A stretch of 64,000 nucleotides of DNA from Streptococcus mitis (GTDB lineage Bacteria; Bacillota; Bacilli; Lactobacillales; Streptococcaceae). Below are positions 8,032 through 15,866 of this stretch, in pieces. The number at the start of each line of letters is the position of its first letter. The stretch's first letter is position 1. Location of the stretch: contig NZ_KQ970264.1 of NCBI RefSeq assembly GCF_001579045.1, positions 115,388 to 179,387 of the forward strand, written 5' to 3'. The notes beneath the pieces were generated by a model. That model had not been told where the DNA came from, did no database searches, and saw only the letters and a list, made by a program, of their open reading frames with translations. The position numbers and the translations under genes are program-made.

Positions 8032-8055
8032 AAAATTTCGAAATTTCGAAATTTT
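8032..8055. promoter_or_regulatory. Perfect 24-bp palindrome upstream of the RiPP promoter
   Basis: The half-site AAAATTTCGAAA is followed by its exact reverse complement. It is centred about 35 bases upstream of the -35 box, a position expected for an activator, and lies 13 bases beyond the lrgB-like stop. It could also be a weak terminator for lrgAB, but it is AT-rich and lacks a GC stem. Confidence 0.6.
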
Positions 8056-8067
8056 GCCGTTAATTTT

Positions 8068-8763
8068 TTAACTCAATATCAAACTGGCTACGATAGGGCT
8101 GACAAAGACATAGAGAATACCAGTAACACCGATAGCCAAGCCACCCATGGCTCCTGCTACAGAGCCGTATCGGAAGGCTGTTCCTGTTCCAACTGCGTGG
8201 CCTGTTCCTCCAAGGGAAAGACCAATAGCTACTGGATCATCTATTTTCAACCACTTCAAAAGTGTTGGGCCAATCACACTGGTTAAAATCCCAGTTGCGA
8301 CTACAACGACCAAGGTCACGGTCGTCAGACCTTGCAATTTTTCTGTAATTCCTACTGCCATGGCGGTTGTTACTGACTTAGGAAAGAGAGAAATGGCTAG
8401 GAAAAAGTCCATTCCAAAGATTTTGGCTACAAGGGCGGTGAAAGAGGTGTTGACAACTACTGCTAACAGACTACCTAAGAGAATACTCCGAGCATGGTGC
8501 TTCATCAAATGAAAACTCTTGTAAAGCGGAATCCCCAAAGCCACTGTTGACGGGACAATCAAGTTGTTCAGATAAACTCCACCTTGGTAGTAATCTTGGT
8601 AAGAAATACCTGTTACCTTTAGAAAGATGATAATGAAAACAGCTGACAAAAGCAAGGGCGTTGTCAAAGGATGGGGAAAACGTCTATAAATCAGCATTCC
8701 TACTAAATAAGCTAGGATAGACAGGGCCAGCCCAAACAGGGGATTGGAAACAAATTCACTCAT
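8068..8763 (-). CDS. lrgB: LrgB/CidB-family membrane protein
   Basis: 231 residues, strongly hydrophobic, with motifs characteristic of the LrgB family (LIYRRFPHPLTTPLL, ALGIPLYKS, PKSVTTAMAVGITE, GTGHAVGTGTAFRYG). LrgB and its holin-like partner LrgA modulate murein hydrolase activity and, in several Firmicutes, pyruvate transport. The start overlaps the upstream lrgA stop by 4 bases. Nothing in the window shows a LytSR-type regulator next to it. Confidence 0.9.
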   Translation of the reverse strand: MSEFVSNPLFGLALSILAYLVGMLIYRRFPHPLTTPLLLSAVFIIIFLKVTGISYQDYYQGGVYLNNLIVPSTVALGIPLYKSFHLMKHHARSILLGSLLAVVVNTSFTALVAKIFGMDFFLAISLFPKSVTTAMAVGITEKLQGLTTVTLVVVVATGILTSVIGPTLLKWLKIDDPVAIGLSLGGTGHAVGTGTAFRYGSVAGAMGGLAIGVTGILYVFVSPIVASLILS

Positions 8764-9134
8764 TTGGCATCTCCTTTCTCATAATCTCCCTCAAATCGTC
8801 TCTTGATAAACTGAACTACCAAGGCTATGAGGATAATATTGATGACTGCTGCAAAAAAGACAATCAAAACAATGGGCAAAAGATAGGGAGCAATCACATC
8901 AAACTTCTCCATGATTCCCACTGCTGGCGGCAAAAAGAGAATGGTCATATTGGCCAGCAAGAAATTCCCCACCATGTTGACATGCCTAGTTCTCAGCCAC
9001 TTGAATTGTAGGGCTAGAAAGAGAATAATCAAACCGATAATACTGCCTGGAATGGGCAAATGAAAGAAACTGGAAATCCCCTCTCCGATTAGAGAAATCA
9101 CAAAGAGAATCATTAATTGAACATATAATTTCAT
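8760..9134 (-). CDS. lrgA: LrgA/CidA-family holin-like protein
   Basis: 124 residues with four hydrophobic segments and the family pattern FVISLIGEGISSFFHLPIPGSIIGLIILF. The start at 9134 (MKLYVQLMI) has GGAG 7 bases upstream; an in-frame ATG at 9164 would add ten polar residues without a ribosome site. It is translated with lrgB. A possible promoter (TTGAAA, 16 bases, TAAACT) lies just upstream of 9164. Confidence 0.88.
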   Translation of the reverse strand: MKLYVQLMILFVISLIGEGISSFFHLPIPGSIIGLIILFLALQFKWLRTRHVNMVGNFLLANMTILFLPPAVGIMEKFDVIAPYLLPIVLIVFFAAVINIILIALVVQFIKRRFEGDYEKGDAK

Positions 9135-9299
9135 TCTAAACTCCACGAAATAGACTTCTTGCATACCAGTTTACTCTTTTTTCAGAAAATTTCAAGGAAA
9201 TGCACAAGAGTCATTAAAAATTAGAGAGGAAAGGGGATACAAACAATTCTTGACTTGTGAAAACAGTGTAATTTAGGATAAGAGATGCCAGCGTCTTTC

Positions 9300-9343
9300 T
9301 TGCCAGCATTCTTGAAAAGTAGTATAATTATTGCATGCGCAAT
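9300..9343 (+). promoter_or_regulatory. Promoter and operator of the MarR gene
   Basis: TTGCCA at 9300-9305, a 17-base spacer and TATAAT at 9323-9328. The dyad ATTGC-ATGC-GCAAT at 9330-9343 covers the expected transcription start. A near copy lies upstream of the DUF4649-thioredoxin promoter, which suggests autorepression by the MarR protein. Confidence 0.8.
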
Positions 9344-9415
9344 CATCTTGTGATGCAGAGACTGTCCGTGAATGGACATTCTTCTATGTATAACTCTAAG
9401 AAGAAAGGAGATACT

Positions 9416-9796
9416 ATGACCTATTTGGAAAAATGGTTTGACTTCAATCGTCGTCAGAAAGAAATTGAAAGTCTCTTGGAAGAGATAATTGCTCAGCAGA
9501 GCGAGCAAAGTCTGACCTTGAAAGAATTCTACCTGCTCTACTATCTGGACTTGGCTCAAGAAAAATCTCTACGCCAGATTGACCTGCCAGATAAGCTTCA
9601 TCTGAGCCCGAGCGCTGTTTCTCGGATGGTGGCTCGCTTGGAAGCTAAAAATTGCGGTCTGCTTAGTCGCAGGTGTTGCCATCAAGATCGACGCTCTAGC
9701 TTTATCTGCCTGACGAGTGATGGGCAAAAGACACTGGCCACTCTACAAAAGGCTGTTGAAGAGAGCCTGGAAACTGGTTTGGATTTCTTGATTTAA
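9416..9796 (+). CDS. MarR-family transcriptional regulator
   Basis: 126 residues with a winged helix (LKEFYLLYYLDLAQEKSLRQIDLPDKLHLSPSAVSRMVARLEAKNCGLLSRRCCHQDRRSS) whose recognition helix and DxRSS wing are typical of MarR. The start at 9416 has AAAGGAG upstream; the frame extends to 9335 without a better start. Two adjacent Cys (RRCCHQ) lie in the wing, and a further Cys (NCG) just before it, which could allow thiol sensing (inference). It precedes a thioredoxin gene, consistent with a redox role. Confidence 0.88.
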   Translation: MTYLEKWFDFNRRQKEIESLLEEIIAQQSEQSLTLKEFYLLYYLDLAQEKSLRQIDLPDKLHLSPSAVSRMVARLEAKNCGLLSRRCCHQDRRSSFICLTSDGQKTLATLQKAVEESLETGLDFLI

Positions 9797-9814
9797 GATG
9801 ATTTTAGAAAAAAG

Positions 9815-9864
9815 TTGCGTGCGCAATCATTTTTCTTGACATTCTCTTTTACAAGGAGTAAAAT
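9815..9864 (+). promoter_or_regulatory. MarR box and promoter for DUF4649-trx
   Basis: TTGCGTGCGCAA at 9815-9826, then TTGACA at 9836-9841, a 17-base spacer and TAAAAT at 9859-9864. The dyad is nearly identical to the one over the marR start site and sits just upstream of -35, where a regulator could repress or activate. Confidence 0.75.
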
Positions 9865-9895
9865 AAAGTCATCATTAAATAAAGGAGTTTGAAAC

Positions 9896-10117
9896 ATGAT
9901 TGAAATTACCTATCTAGATGCCAGCAAGAATGAAAGAACTGTGACTTTCGAGTCTTATGAAGATTTTGATCGTTCACAACAAGCTTGCCTTATCGGCATC
10001 GCAGACTACTACCCTGTCCAAAAATTAACCTACAACGGTCATGATTTGGACTACCATGGGACTTATGGAGATATCTTCTTCTATCTCAAGAAACAAGATT
10101 TAAGCCAATATAACTAA
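9896..10117 (+). CDS. DUF4649 family small protein
   Basis: 73 residues, acidic and aromatic-rich (MIEITYLDASKNER... YNGHDLDYHGTYGDIFFYLKK). It resembles the streptococcal DUF4649 family, of unknown function. It has no membrane segment or catalytic signature. It is preceded by AAAGGAG and followed 15 bases later by thioredoxin, so they are probably one transcript. Confidence 0.75.
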   Translation: MIEITYLDASKNERTVTFESYEDFDRSQQACLIGIADYYPVQKLTYNGHDLDYHGTYGDIFFYLKKQDLSQYN

Positions 10118-10132
10118 AAAAGGAGAAATACA

Positions 10133-10447
10133 ATGGCAAAAGCAATTACAGATGCAACATTCGAACAAGAAACAAAAGACGGTTTGGTCTTAGTAGACTT
10201 CTGGGCAACTTGGTGTGGTCCATGTCGTATGCAAGGTCCAATCTTGGATAAATTGTCTGAAGAACTTTCAGAAGATGTTTTGAAAATTGTTAAAATGGAC
10301 GTTGATGAAAATCCAAACACAGCTCGTGCTTTTGGAATCATGTCTATCCCAACCCTTCTCTTCAAAAAAGACGGCCAAGTAGTAAAACAAGTTGCTGGTG
10401 TTCACACAGCAGAACAAATCAAGGCCATTGTTGCTGAATTGAGCTAA
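10133..10447 (+). CDS. trxA: Thioredoxin
   Basis: 104 residues with the active site WCGPCRM around residues 28-34 and the conserved cis-proline in IPTLLF. It reduces protein disulfides with electrons from thioredoxin reductase. Length and motifs are standard. It is the last gene of the MarR-box operon and is followed directly by a terminator. Confidence 0.95.
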   Translation: MAKAITDATFEQETKDGLVLVDFWATWCGPCRMQGPILDKLSEELSEDVLKIVKMDVDENPNTARAFGIMSIPTLLFKKDGQVVKQVAGVHTAEQIKAIVAELS

Positions 10448-10454
10448 TCAAACG

Positions 10455-10486
10455 AGAGACCAAGTACTTTCTTTGGTCTCTTTTTT
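10455..10486 (+). terminator. Rho-independent terminator after thioredoxin
   Basis: AGAGACCAA pairs with TTGGTCTCT and is followed by a T run. Confidence 0.9.
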
Positions 10487-10494
10487 CTTGTCCT

Positions 10495-10523
10495 TTGCCA
10501 TTTTTCAAAAAATATGCTAGACT
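10495..10523 (+). promoter_or_regulatory. Promoter of the queuosine operon
   Basis: TTGCCA (10495-10500), a 17-base spacer, and an extended -10 of TGC-TAGACT (10518-10523). The predicted start falls about 10 bases before the riboswitch stem. Confidence 0.65.
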
Positions 10524-10538
10524 GTAAGTAGAATATTA

Positions 10539-10611
10539 CGATGTTTGGGACACGCCATCGCTAAAAAAAACCTTGACTTGGTATTTTTTAGCTCCCTCAT
10601 GGGAGCTTTTT
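10539..10611 (+). ncRNA. preQ1-I-like riboswitch with transcription terminator
   Basis: A 5-bp stem, CGATG (10539-10543) with CATCG (10556-10560), encloses a GGGACACGC loop. It is followed by the A-rich tail CTAAAAAAAACC, whose CC can pair with the loop Gs as an H-type pseudoknot, the layout of preQ1 class I aptamers. The tail can instead pair with GGTATTTTTTAGC (10580-10592). That pairing overlaps the terminator AGCTCCC-TCAT-GGGAGCT-TTTTT (10590-10611). Ligand binding would free the terminator. All four genes downstream make preQ1, which fits feedback control. Confidence 0.7.
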
Positions 10612-10648
10612 GCGTGCTCTGAACATTTCCCATTTTGGAAGGAGTACT

Positions 10649-11302
10649 ATGAAACGTCAATCAGCCTTGGTCGTCTTTAGTGGCGGTCAAGATTCTACAA
10701 CCTGCCTCTTTTGGGCTAAAGAACACTATGAAACGGTCGAAGCCATTACCTTTGCCTACGGCCAACGCCATCATCTCGAAATTCAAGTTGCTAGAGAAAT
10801 CGCCAAGGAACAGGGGATTCGTCATCATATCCTAGATATGTCTCTGCTGGGGCAAATCACTGAAAATGCCTTGACTTCTGATCTGGAGATTGAGCAAAAA
10901 GAGGGAGAGGTTCCCAATACCTTCGTTGATGGTCGCAACCACCTCTTTCTGTCCTTTGCGGCAGTCCTTGCTAAGCAACGAGGCATGAAAGATATCGTGA
11001 CAGGTGTCTGCGAGACAGACTTCTCAGGCTACCCCGATTGTCGAGATGTCTTTGTCAAATCCCTTAATGTTACCCTCAACCTGGCCATGGATTACGACTT
11101 TGTTATCCAAACACCTCTCATGTGGCTAGACAAGGCTGAAACTTGGGAATTAGCCGACCAACTCGGTGCCTTTGACTATGTTCGTGAAAAGACCTTAACC
11201 TGCTACAACGGGATTATCGGAAGTGGCTGTGGAGATTGCCCAGCCTGCCACCTACGTCAACATGGTCTAGATGTTTATCTCTCACAGAAAGGAGAGGACT
11301 AA
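10649..11302 (+). CDS. queC: 7-cyano-7-deazaguanine synthase QueC
   Basis: 217 residues. The PP-loop ATPase motif SGGQDSTTC is near residue 10, and the C-terminal zinc site is [18 protein letters not shown]. QueC converts 7-carboxy-7-deazaguanine to preQ0 using ATP and ammonia. The start at 10649 follows GGAAGGAG. An in-frame start at 10610 would begin inside the terminator hairpin and is rejected. The stop overlaps the queD start (TAATG). Confidence 0.95.
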   Translation: MKRQSALVVFSGGQDSTTCLFWAKEHYETVEAITFAYGQRHHLEIQVAREIAKEQGIRHHILDMSLLGQITENALTSDLEIEQKEGEVPNTFVDGRNHLFLSFAAVLAKQRGMKDIVTGVCETDFSGYPDCRDVFVKSLNVTLNLAMDYDFVIQTPLMWLDKAETWELADQLGAFDYVREKTLTCYNGIIGSGCGDCPACHLRQHGLDVYLSQKGED

Positions 11303-11745
11303 TGTTTTTTGCACCCAAAGAAATCAAACAGGAAACTGGGGAGTCTCTTGTCTACAATCCTCACAGAACCTTGGTATCAAAAGAGTTTACCTTCGATGCT
11401 GCCCACCACCTCTTTCACTATGAGGGAAAATGCAAATCCCTTCATGGCCACACCTATCGTCTGCAGATTGCTGTCAGTGGATTTTTAGATGAACGTGGCA
11501 TGGCCTACGATTTCGGAGACATCAAAGCAATCTACAAGAACTACTTAGAGCCCCACTTGGATCATCGCTATCTAAACGAAACTCTTCCCTATATGAACAC
11601 GACTGCTGAAAATATGGTTTACTGGATTTTCCAAACCATGAACCAAGAGTTGCCAGACGAGCGCGGTCTCCGTTTGGAATACGTTCGCCTCTATGAGACT
11701 CCGACTGCCTTTGCAGAGTTTAGACGGGAGTGGTTAGATGACTAG
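11302..11745 (+). CDS. queD: 6-carboxytetrahydropterin synthase QueD
   Basis: 147 residues of the PTPS fold. Zinc-binding His lie in FDAAHHLFHYEGKCKSLHGHTY, with the catalytic Cys in GKC; the His of LDHRYLN follows. It makes 6-carboxy-tetrahydropterin from dihydroneopterin triphosphate, the first committed queuosine step. The start at 11302 overlaps the queC stop by one base and uses AAAGGAG inside queC. Confidence 0.93.
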   Translation: MFFAPKEIKQETGESLVYNPHRTLVSKEFTFDAAHHLFHYEGKCKSLHGHTYRLQIAVSGFLDERGMAYDFGDIKAIYKNYLEPHLDHRYLNETLPYMNTTAENMVYWIFQTMNQELPDERGLRLEYVRLYETPTAFAEFRREWLDD

Positions 11746-12454
11746 GGAACGTGTCCTTAAACTACCAGTTTTGGAAATTTTTGGCCCAACCTTTCAAGGC
11801 GAAGGCCGTGCAATCGGGCAGAAAACCATGTTTGTCCGCACTGCTGGTTGCGACTACCACTGCGACTGGTGCGATTCTGCCTTTACTTGGGATGGTTCTG
11901 AAAAACCAACTCGTATGACAGCTGACGAAGTCATTGCTGCCTTGGATAAATTGGGGAGCTACGACTATGTAACCCTATCTGGGGGAAATCCTGCTATCCT
12001 AGCAGCCAACATGGCTGAACTCGTCAAAAAGCTCAAAGAACGTGGTGTCACTCTGGCTGTCGAGACTCAAGGTTCTCGCTGGCAAAATTGGTTAAAAGAT
12101 ATTGACCAAGTCACCCTGAGTCCCAAACCGCCTTCATCCAAGATGGAAGTCAATTTTGAGACCTTGGACTTTATCGTCTCCCAACTTGATCCAGACAAGG
12201 TCACCTTTAAAATCCCTGTCTTTGACGATGCAGATTTGGCCTTTGCTAAAGGAATACAAGAACGCTACCAACCAGATGTCCTTTTCTTATCGGCTGGAAA
12301 TCCTGAGCCCAAGGCTAGAGGCAATATTGTCCAAGACCAACTGGACCGCCTCAAAGAACTCTGGGAACGCGTCGCTACTGACGATAGCTGGGGCAATGTC
12401 CGCGTCCTTCCTCAACTCCATACCCTCCTCTACGACAACCAACGTGGGGTTTAA
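11738..12454 (+). CDS. queE: 7-carboxy-7-deazaguanine synthase QueE
   Basis: 238 residues. The N-terminal motif EIFGPTFQGEG and the radical SAM cluster CDYHCDWCDSAFTW (CxxxCxxC) are diagnostic of QueE, with SGGNPA contacting SAM. It carries out the ring contraction that forms the 7-deazaguanine core. It overlaps queD by 8 bases, so translation is coupled. Confidence 0.95.
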   Translation: MTRERVLKLPVLEIFGPTFQGEGRAIGQKTMFVRTAGCDYHCDWCDSAFTWDGSEKPTRMTADEVIAALDKLGSYDYVTLSGGNPAILAANMAELVKKLKERGVTLAVETQGSRWQNWLKDIDQVTLSPKPPSSKMEVNFETLDFIVSQLDPDKVTFKIPVFDDADLAFAKGIQERYQPDVLFLSAGNPEPKARGNIVQDQLDRLKELWERVATDDSWGNVRVLPQLHTLLYDNQRGV

Positions 12455-12472
12455 GATTAGAAAGAAAAAATC

Positions 12473-12964
12473 ATGTCAAAACAAGAAGAAATGAAAAACC
12501 TAAGCCTACTAGGCAACAAAGAAACCAACTACATTTTCGAATATCAACCAGAAGCCCTCGAATCCTTTGATAATCGTCATGTAGAAAATGACTATTTTAT
12601 CAAATTTAACTGTCCTGAATTTACCTCACTTTGCCCAATCACTGCTCAGCCAGACTTTGCAACTATCTATATTTCCTACATCCCTGACAAGCTCTGTGTT
12701 GAGTCAAAATCCCTCAAACTCTACCTCTTTAGTTACCGAAATCATGGGGATTTTCACGAAAACTGTATCAACACTATCGGGAAAGACTTGGTCAACTTGC
12801 TAGACCCTCGCTATTTAGAGGTTTGGGGAAAATTCACTCCACGCGGCGGCATCTCAATCGACCCCTACTACAACTACGGTAAGCCAGGAACTAAGTATGA
12901 AGGATTGGCAGAACAACGCCTCTTTCAACACGACCTCTATCCAGAGAAAATTGACAATCGTTAA
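12473..12964 (+). CDS. queF: NADPH-dependent preQ0 reductase QueF
   Basis: 163 residues. It contains the type I QueF signature [21 protein letters not shown] (the catalytic Cys is the one in SLCPIT) and the NADPH-binding [16 protein letters not shown] stretch. It reduces preQ0 to preQ1, the product that enters tRNA and is the presumed ligand of the riboswitch upstream. It is the last gene of queCDEF; a BOX element starts at its stop codon. Confidence 0.95.
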   Translation: MSKQEEMKNLSLLGNKETNYIFEYQPEALESFDNRHVENDYFIKFNCPEFTSLCPITAQPDFATIYISYIPDKLCVESKSLKLYLFSYRNHGDFHENCINTIGKDLVNLLDPRYLEVWGKFTPRGGISIDPYYNYGKPGTKYEGLAEQRLFQHDLYPEKIDNR

Positions 12965-13158
12965 ACTCTTCGAAAATCTCTTCAAACCGCGTCAACGTCG
13001 CCTTGCCGTATGTATAGTTACTGACTTCGTCAGTTTCATCTACAACCTCAAAACCATGTTTTGAGCTGACTTCGTCAGTTTCATCTACAGCTTCAAAACA
13101 GTGCTTTAAGCAACCTGCGGTTAGTTTCTTAGTTTGCTCTTTGATTTTCATTGAGTAT
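12963..13158 (+). repeat. BOX element, boxA-boxB-boxB-boxC
   Basis: It starts ACTCTTCGAAAATCTCTTCA with the boxA core (CGTCGCCTTGCCGTA). Two boxB units follow, each with TGACTTCGTCAGTTTCATCT. It ends CTTTGATTTTCATTGAGTAT (boxC). At about 196 bp it fits an A1B2C1 architecture. Confidence 0.92.
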
Positions 13159-13168
13159 AAACAGATAC

Positions 13169-13209
13169 GAAAAAGCCCTGTTCCTCAAAATGAGGAGCAA
13201 GGCTTTTTG
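13169..13209. terminator. Bidirectional terminator between queF and aqpZ
   Basis: AAAAAGCC...TTCCTC pairs with GAGGA...GGCTTTTT around an AAAAT loop, with T runs on both strands. Confidence 0.85.
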
Positions 13210-13217
13210 AGTTTCAA

Positions 13218-13886
13218 TTATTCTTCTGTCCCAAGGAAGTTTTTCGCAACAAGGGCTGCAAGAACTCCACCAACGATTGGGGCAAGGATGAAAATCCAAA
13301 CTTGTTGAAGGGCTGCGCCACCTACCAAGACAGCTGGTGCCAAGCTACGAGCTGGGTTTACTGAAAGTCCAGTAATGTTCAACCCCACAAGAATCATCGC
13401 CATCAAGGACAAACCAATTACCAAACCAGCAATCGCGCCATTTCCCTTGCTTTCTGAAGTCACGGTCATGATAACCAAGACAAACAAGAAAGTTGCGATG
13501 ACTTCAAACAAGAAACCACCAAAGACAGTGACACCGTTTGCCAAGGCATTTTCACCAAGACTAGCAGTTAACATACCTGAGTTAGCCAAGAGGAAGAAGA
13601 CAGAAGCAGATGCTAAGAAAGCTCCAACTACTTGTCCAAGGATATAGTTTACAAGCTCTGAAGATGACAAACGTTTGTTTACAAACATAGCGATCGAAAC
13701 AGCTGGGTTCAAGTGAGCACCTGAAACAGTTCCGATTGAGTAAGCTGCAACCACGATGGCCAAACCAAAGGCAAAGGCAATTCCAAGGTGTCCAAGACCT
13801 TCAAGACCATTTCCAAAAACAACAGCTCCTGTTCCGATGAACACAAGCATGAACGTACCGATTAACTCAGCAACAAATTTTTTCAT
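13218..13886 (-). CDS. aqpZ: Aquaporin / glycerol facilitator (MIP family)
   Basis: 222 residues with six membrane spans and two NPA boxes: SGAHLNPAVSIAM (about residue 60) and GLSVNPARSLAPA (about 175). The short loops and Ala-Arg after the second NPA favour a water channel (AqpZ-like) over a glycerol facilitator. A promoter on the minus strand has TTGAAA at 13942-13947 and TAGACT at 13919-13924 with a 17-base spacer. Confidence 0.9.
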   Translation of the reverse strand: MKKFVAELIGTFMLVFIGTGAVVFGNGLEGLGHLGIAFAFGLAIVVAAYSIGTVSGAHLNPAVSIAMFVNKRLSSSELVNYILGQVVGAFLASASVFFLLANSGMLTASLGENALANGVTVFGGFLFEVIATFLFVLVIMTVTSESKGNGAIAGLVIGLSLMAMILVGLNITGLSVNPARSLAPAVLVGGAALQQVWIFILAPIVGGVLAALVAKNFLGTEE

Positions 13887-14001
13887 TTTCTTTCTCCTTT
13901 TTTCAAAAACTAGATACTAGTCTATCAAAAGAGGGAAAGGGTTTCAAGAAAATTGATTGGAAATTTTCAGGATAGAATTCTATAAAAACGGTAGCATTTA
14001 T

Positions 14002-14074
14002 TTGAAACATTTTTTCTAAAGTTATATAATGTCAATATAGTTCTAATTAGTTATTCATTCCCTAATTTGAACTA
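14002..14074 (+). promoter_or_regulatory. Promoter and operator-like dyad of butA
   Basis: TTGAAA at 14002-14007, a 17-base spacer and TATAAT at 14025-14030. Just downstream, TAGTTCTAATTAG (14038-14050) and CTAATTTGAACTA (14062-14074) form a 13-bp inverted repeat with one mismatch, well placed for a repressor. A second small dyad, GGTATC-GTG-GATACC (14113-14127), adjoins the ribosome site. Confidence 0.7.
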
Positions 14075-14140
14075 ATTTTACAACTTTGCTGTTCTTTTAT
14101 GAACGTTTGAATGGTATCGTGGATACCGAGGAGGAATCAT

Positions 14141-14905
14141 ATGTCTAAAGTTGCTATTGTCACAGGTGCAGGTCAAGGAATCGGTTTTGCAATCGCAAAA
14201 CGATTGGTTCAAGATGGCTTTAAGGTAGGAGTCTTAGACTACAATCCTGAAACAGCTGAAAAGGCTGTTGCCGAATTATCAGCTGAAAATGCCTTCGCTG
14301 TCGTGGCCGATGTTTCGAAACAGGCCGAAGTTGCACAAGCATTTCAAAAAGTTGTTGACCATTTTGGTGATTTGAATGTTGTCGTAAATAACGCTGGTGT
14401 TGCTCCAACTACTCCTCTTGATACAATTACTGAGGAACAATTTACACGCACTTTCGGTATCAACGTTGGTGGTGTCATTTGGGGTTCACAAGCTGCACAA
14501 GCGCAATTTAAAGCACTTGGCCACGGAGGTAAAATTATCAACGCAACCTCTCAAGCTGGTGTAGTCGGTAACCCAAATCTAACTGTTTATGGTGGAACCA
14601 AATTTGCTGTTCGAGGAATTACGCAAACATTAGCACGTGATTTAGCAGACTCAGGCATCACTGTTAACGCCTACGCACCAGGTATTGTGAAAACACCAAT
14701 GATGTATGACATCGCTCATGAAGTTGGTAAAAATGCAGGAAAAGATGACGAGTGGGGTATGCAGACATTTGCAAAAGATATTACCCTAAAACGTCTATCT
14801 GAACCAGAAGATGTGGCTGCAGCCGTCAGCTTCCTTGCAGGACCAGATTCAAACTACATTACAGGACAAACCATTATCGTTGATGGTGGTATGCAATTCC
14901 ATTAA
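14141..14905 (+). CDS. butA: (S)-acetoin-forming diacetyl reductase / acetoin reductase (SDR)
   Basis: 254 residues, a short-chain dehydrogenase. The NAD(P) motif TGAGQGIG (residues 9-16), NNAGV, and the catalytic Ser (NATSQAG) with YGGTK are all present, and the C-terminus is [10 protein letters not shown]. Overall pattern ([21 protein letters not shown]) matches butanediol/acetoin reductases that interconvert diacetyl, acetoin and butanediol. The start at 14141 follows GAGGAGGAATC. It is a single-gene unit with its own terminator (14914-14945). Confidence 0.88.
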   Translation: MSKVAIVTGAGQGIGFAIAKRLVQDGFKVGVLDYNPETAEKAVAELSAENAFAVVADVSKQAEVAQAFQKVVDHFGDLNVVVNNAGVAPTTPLDTITEEQFTRTFGINVGGVIWGSQAAQAQFKALGHGGKIINATSQAGVVGNPNLTVYGGTKFAVRGITQTLARDLADSGITVNAYAPGIVKTPMMYDIAHEVGKNAGKDDEWGMQTFAKDITLKRLSEPEDVAAAVSFLAGPDSNYITGQTIIVDGGMQFH

Positions 14906-14913
14906 GATACACA

Positions 14914-14945
14914 AAAAGAGGTTGGAAAATGATTCAACCTCTTTT
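14914..14945 (+). terminator. Terminator of butA
   Basis: AAAGAGGTTG pairs with CAACCTCTTT and is followed by Ts. Confidence 0.88.
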
Positions 14946-15007
14946 ATTAGTTTTCATTATAGGAGGATACAATAGAAACTCTTTCAATAAGTAATATTAG
15001 CTTATCC

Positions 15008-15799
15008 CTAGTATTGAAAAGACTGGATAGATTCTTTCAAGTCATCTTGTAAACTATTTCTCTGGTCAAGTTGGACATAGACTTCCAACAGACAGGATCT
15101 GAAGTTGGAAAATTTATAAAAATCTTCCCTTTCTTCTATCGGAAAGTCAACAGTTTTTATCCAAGAAGCTACTTGTTCTTGCGCTAACTTCCCTTTTAAA
15201 ATCGGTTCATAAAGTACTCTGGCTAAACGCCAATCCTCATCATCTGTAAAACGAATCGAAATTCTTTTAAATAGTTGGCCAAGTATATCAAATACTTCAT
15301 GAACTCTGTTTTTAGGAAAGTCTGGATGACAAACCACCTTTGTCAGTAAATCGGCTCCATGTGCAAAAGCATGAACCCAACCATACTGACTTGAAAAACC
15401 TGTCGTGTCCTTTTCTTTTGAAAGATAGTGCAAACCTTGATTTAAAAGAACATTACGAATTTCTGCTTTTAATCCCTGATAAAAAATCGATTGCTGGTTG
15501 GCATCTGCAGATAAGAGATTTGCATAAATAAGCGCCCTAAAAGAACGTTCAAGGGTTGGCAGACCTACCTTATCAATTTCTTTATCTAGTCCTCCATCAG
15601 ATGAAACCCCTTCAGCAATGAAATGAAATTGCTCCTGTGTAAATAGTTCTTCCTGAATCCCTCTAGCAAAGCTTGTAAAAACAAGATCATCGCGAATTCC
15701 TGGAGAAGGATCTCCCAAATGATCAAGCAACCACTGGATTTCTTCCTCATGATAACTTGGTTTTTCTTCTGCTATTTTTCTAAGTAACTTTTGATACAT
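15008..15799 (-). CDS. DUF2785 domain protein
   Basis: 263 residues, helical and soluble. The pattern (LLDHLGDPSPGIRDDLVFTSFARGI near the start, and YGWVHAFAHGADLLTKVVCHP in the middle) is that of the DUF2785 family, of unknown function. The ATG at 15799 has AGAGG upstream; the alternative is a TTG two codons earlier. It is a separate minus-strand unit downstream of the pepF cluster and has no informative neighbour. Confidence 0.8.
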   Translation of the reverse strand: MYQKLLRKIAEEKPSYHEEEIQWLLDHLGDPSPGIRDDLVFTSFARGIQEELFTQEQFHFIAEGVSSDGGLDKEIDKVGLPTLERSFRALIYANLLSADANQQSIFYQGLKAEIRNVLLNQGLHYLSKEKDTTGFSSQYGWVHAFAHGADLLTKVVCHPDFPKNRVHEVFDILGQLFKRISIRFTDDEDWRLARVLYEPILKGKLAQEQVASWIKTVDFPIEEREDFYKFSNFRSCLLEVYVQLDQRNSLQDDLKESIQSFQY

Positions 15800-15866
15800 G
15801 GTCAATACCTCTATATTTCTAGCAGCTGTTCAAAAAACCAGCCTTAAATGACTTAATATTGAATTC

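Noticed and set aside
9221-9559. Minus-strand 112-codon frame over the marR promoter
   Set aside because: Overlaps the MarR gene, promoter and operator; no ribosome site or family.
10610-10648. Extended N-terminus of QueC
   Set aside because: It would begin inside the riboswitch terminator; ATG 10649 has a perfect ribosome site.
12891-13151. Minus-strand frame of 86 codons
   Set aside because: It lies mostly within the BOX element and repeats its boxB modules; no ribosome site.
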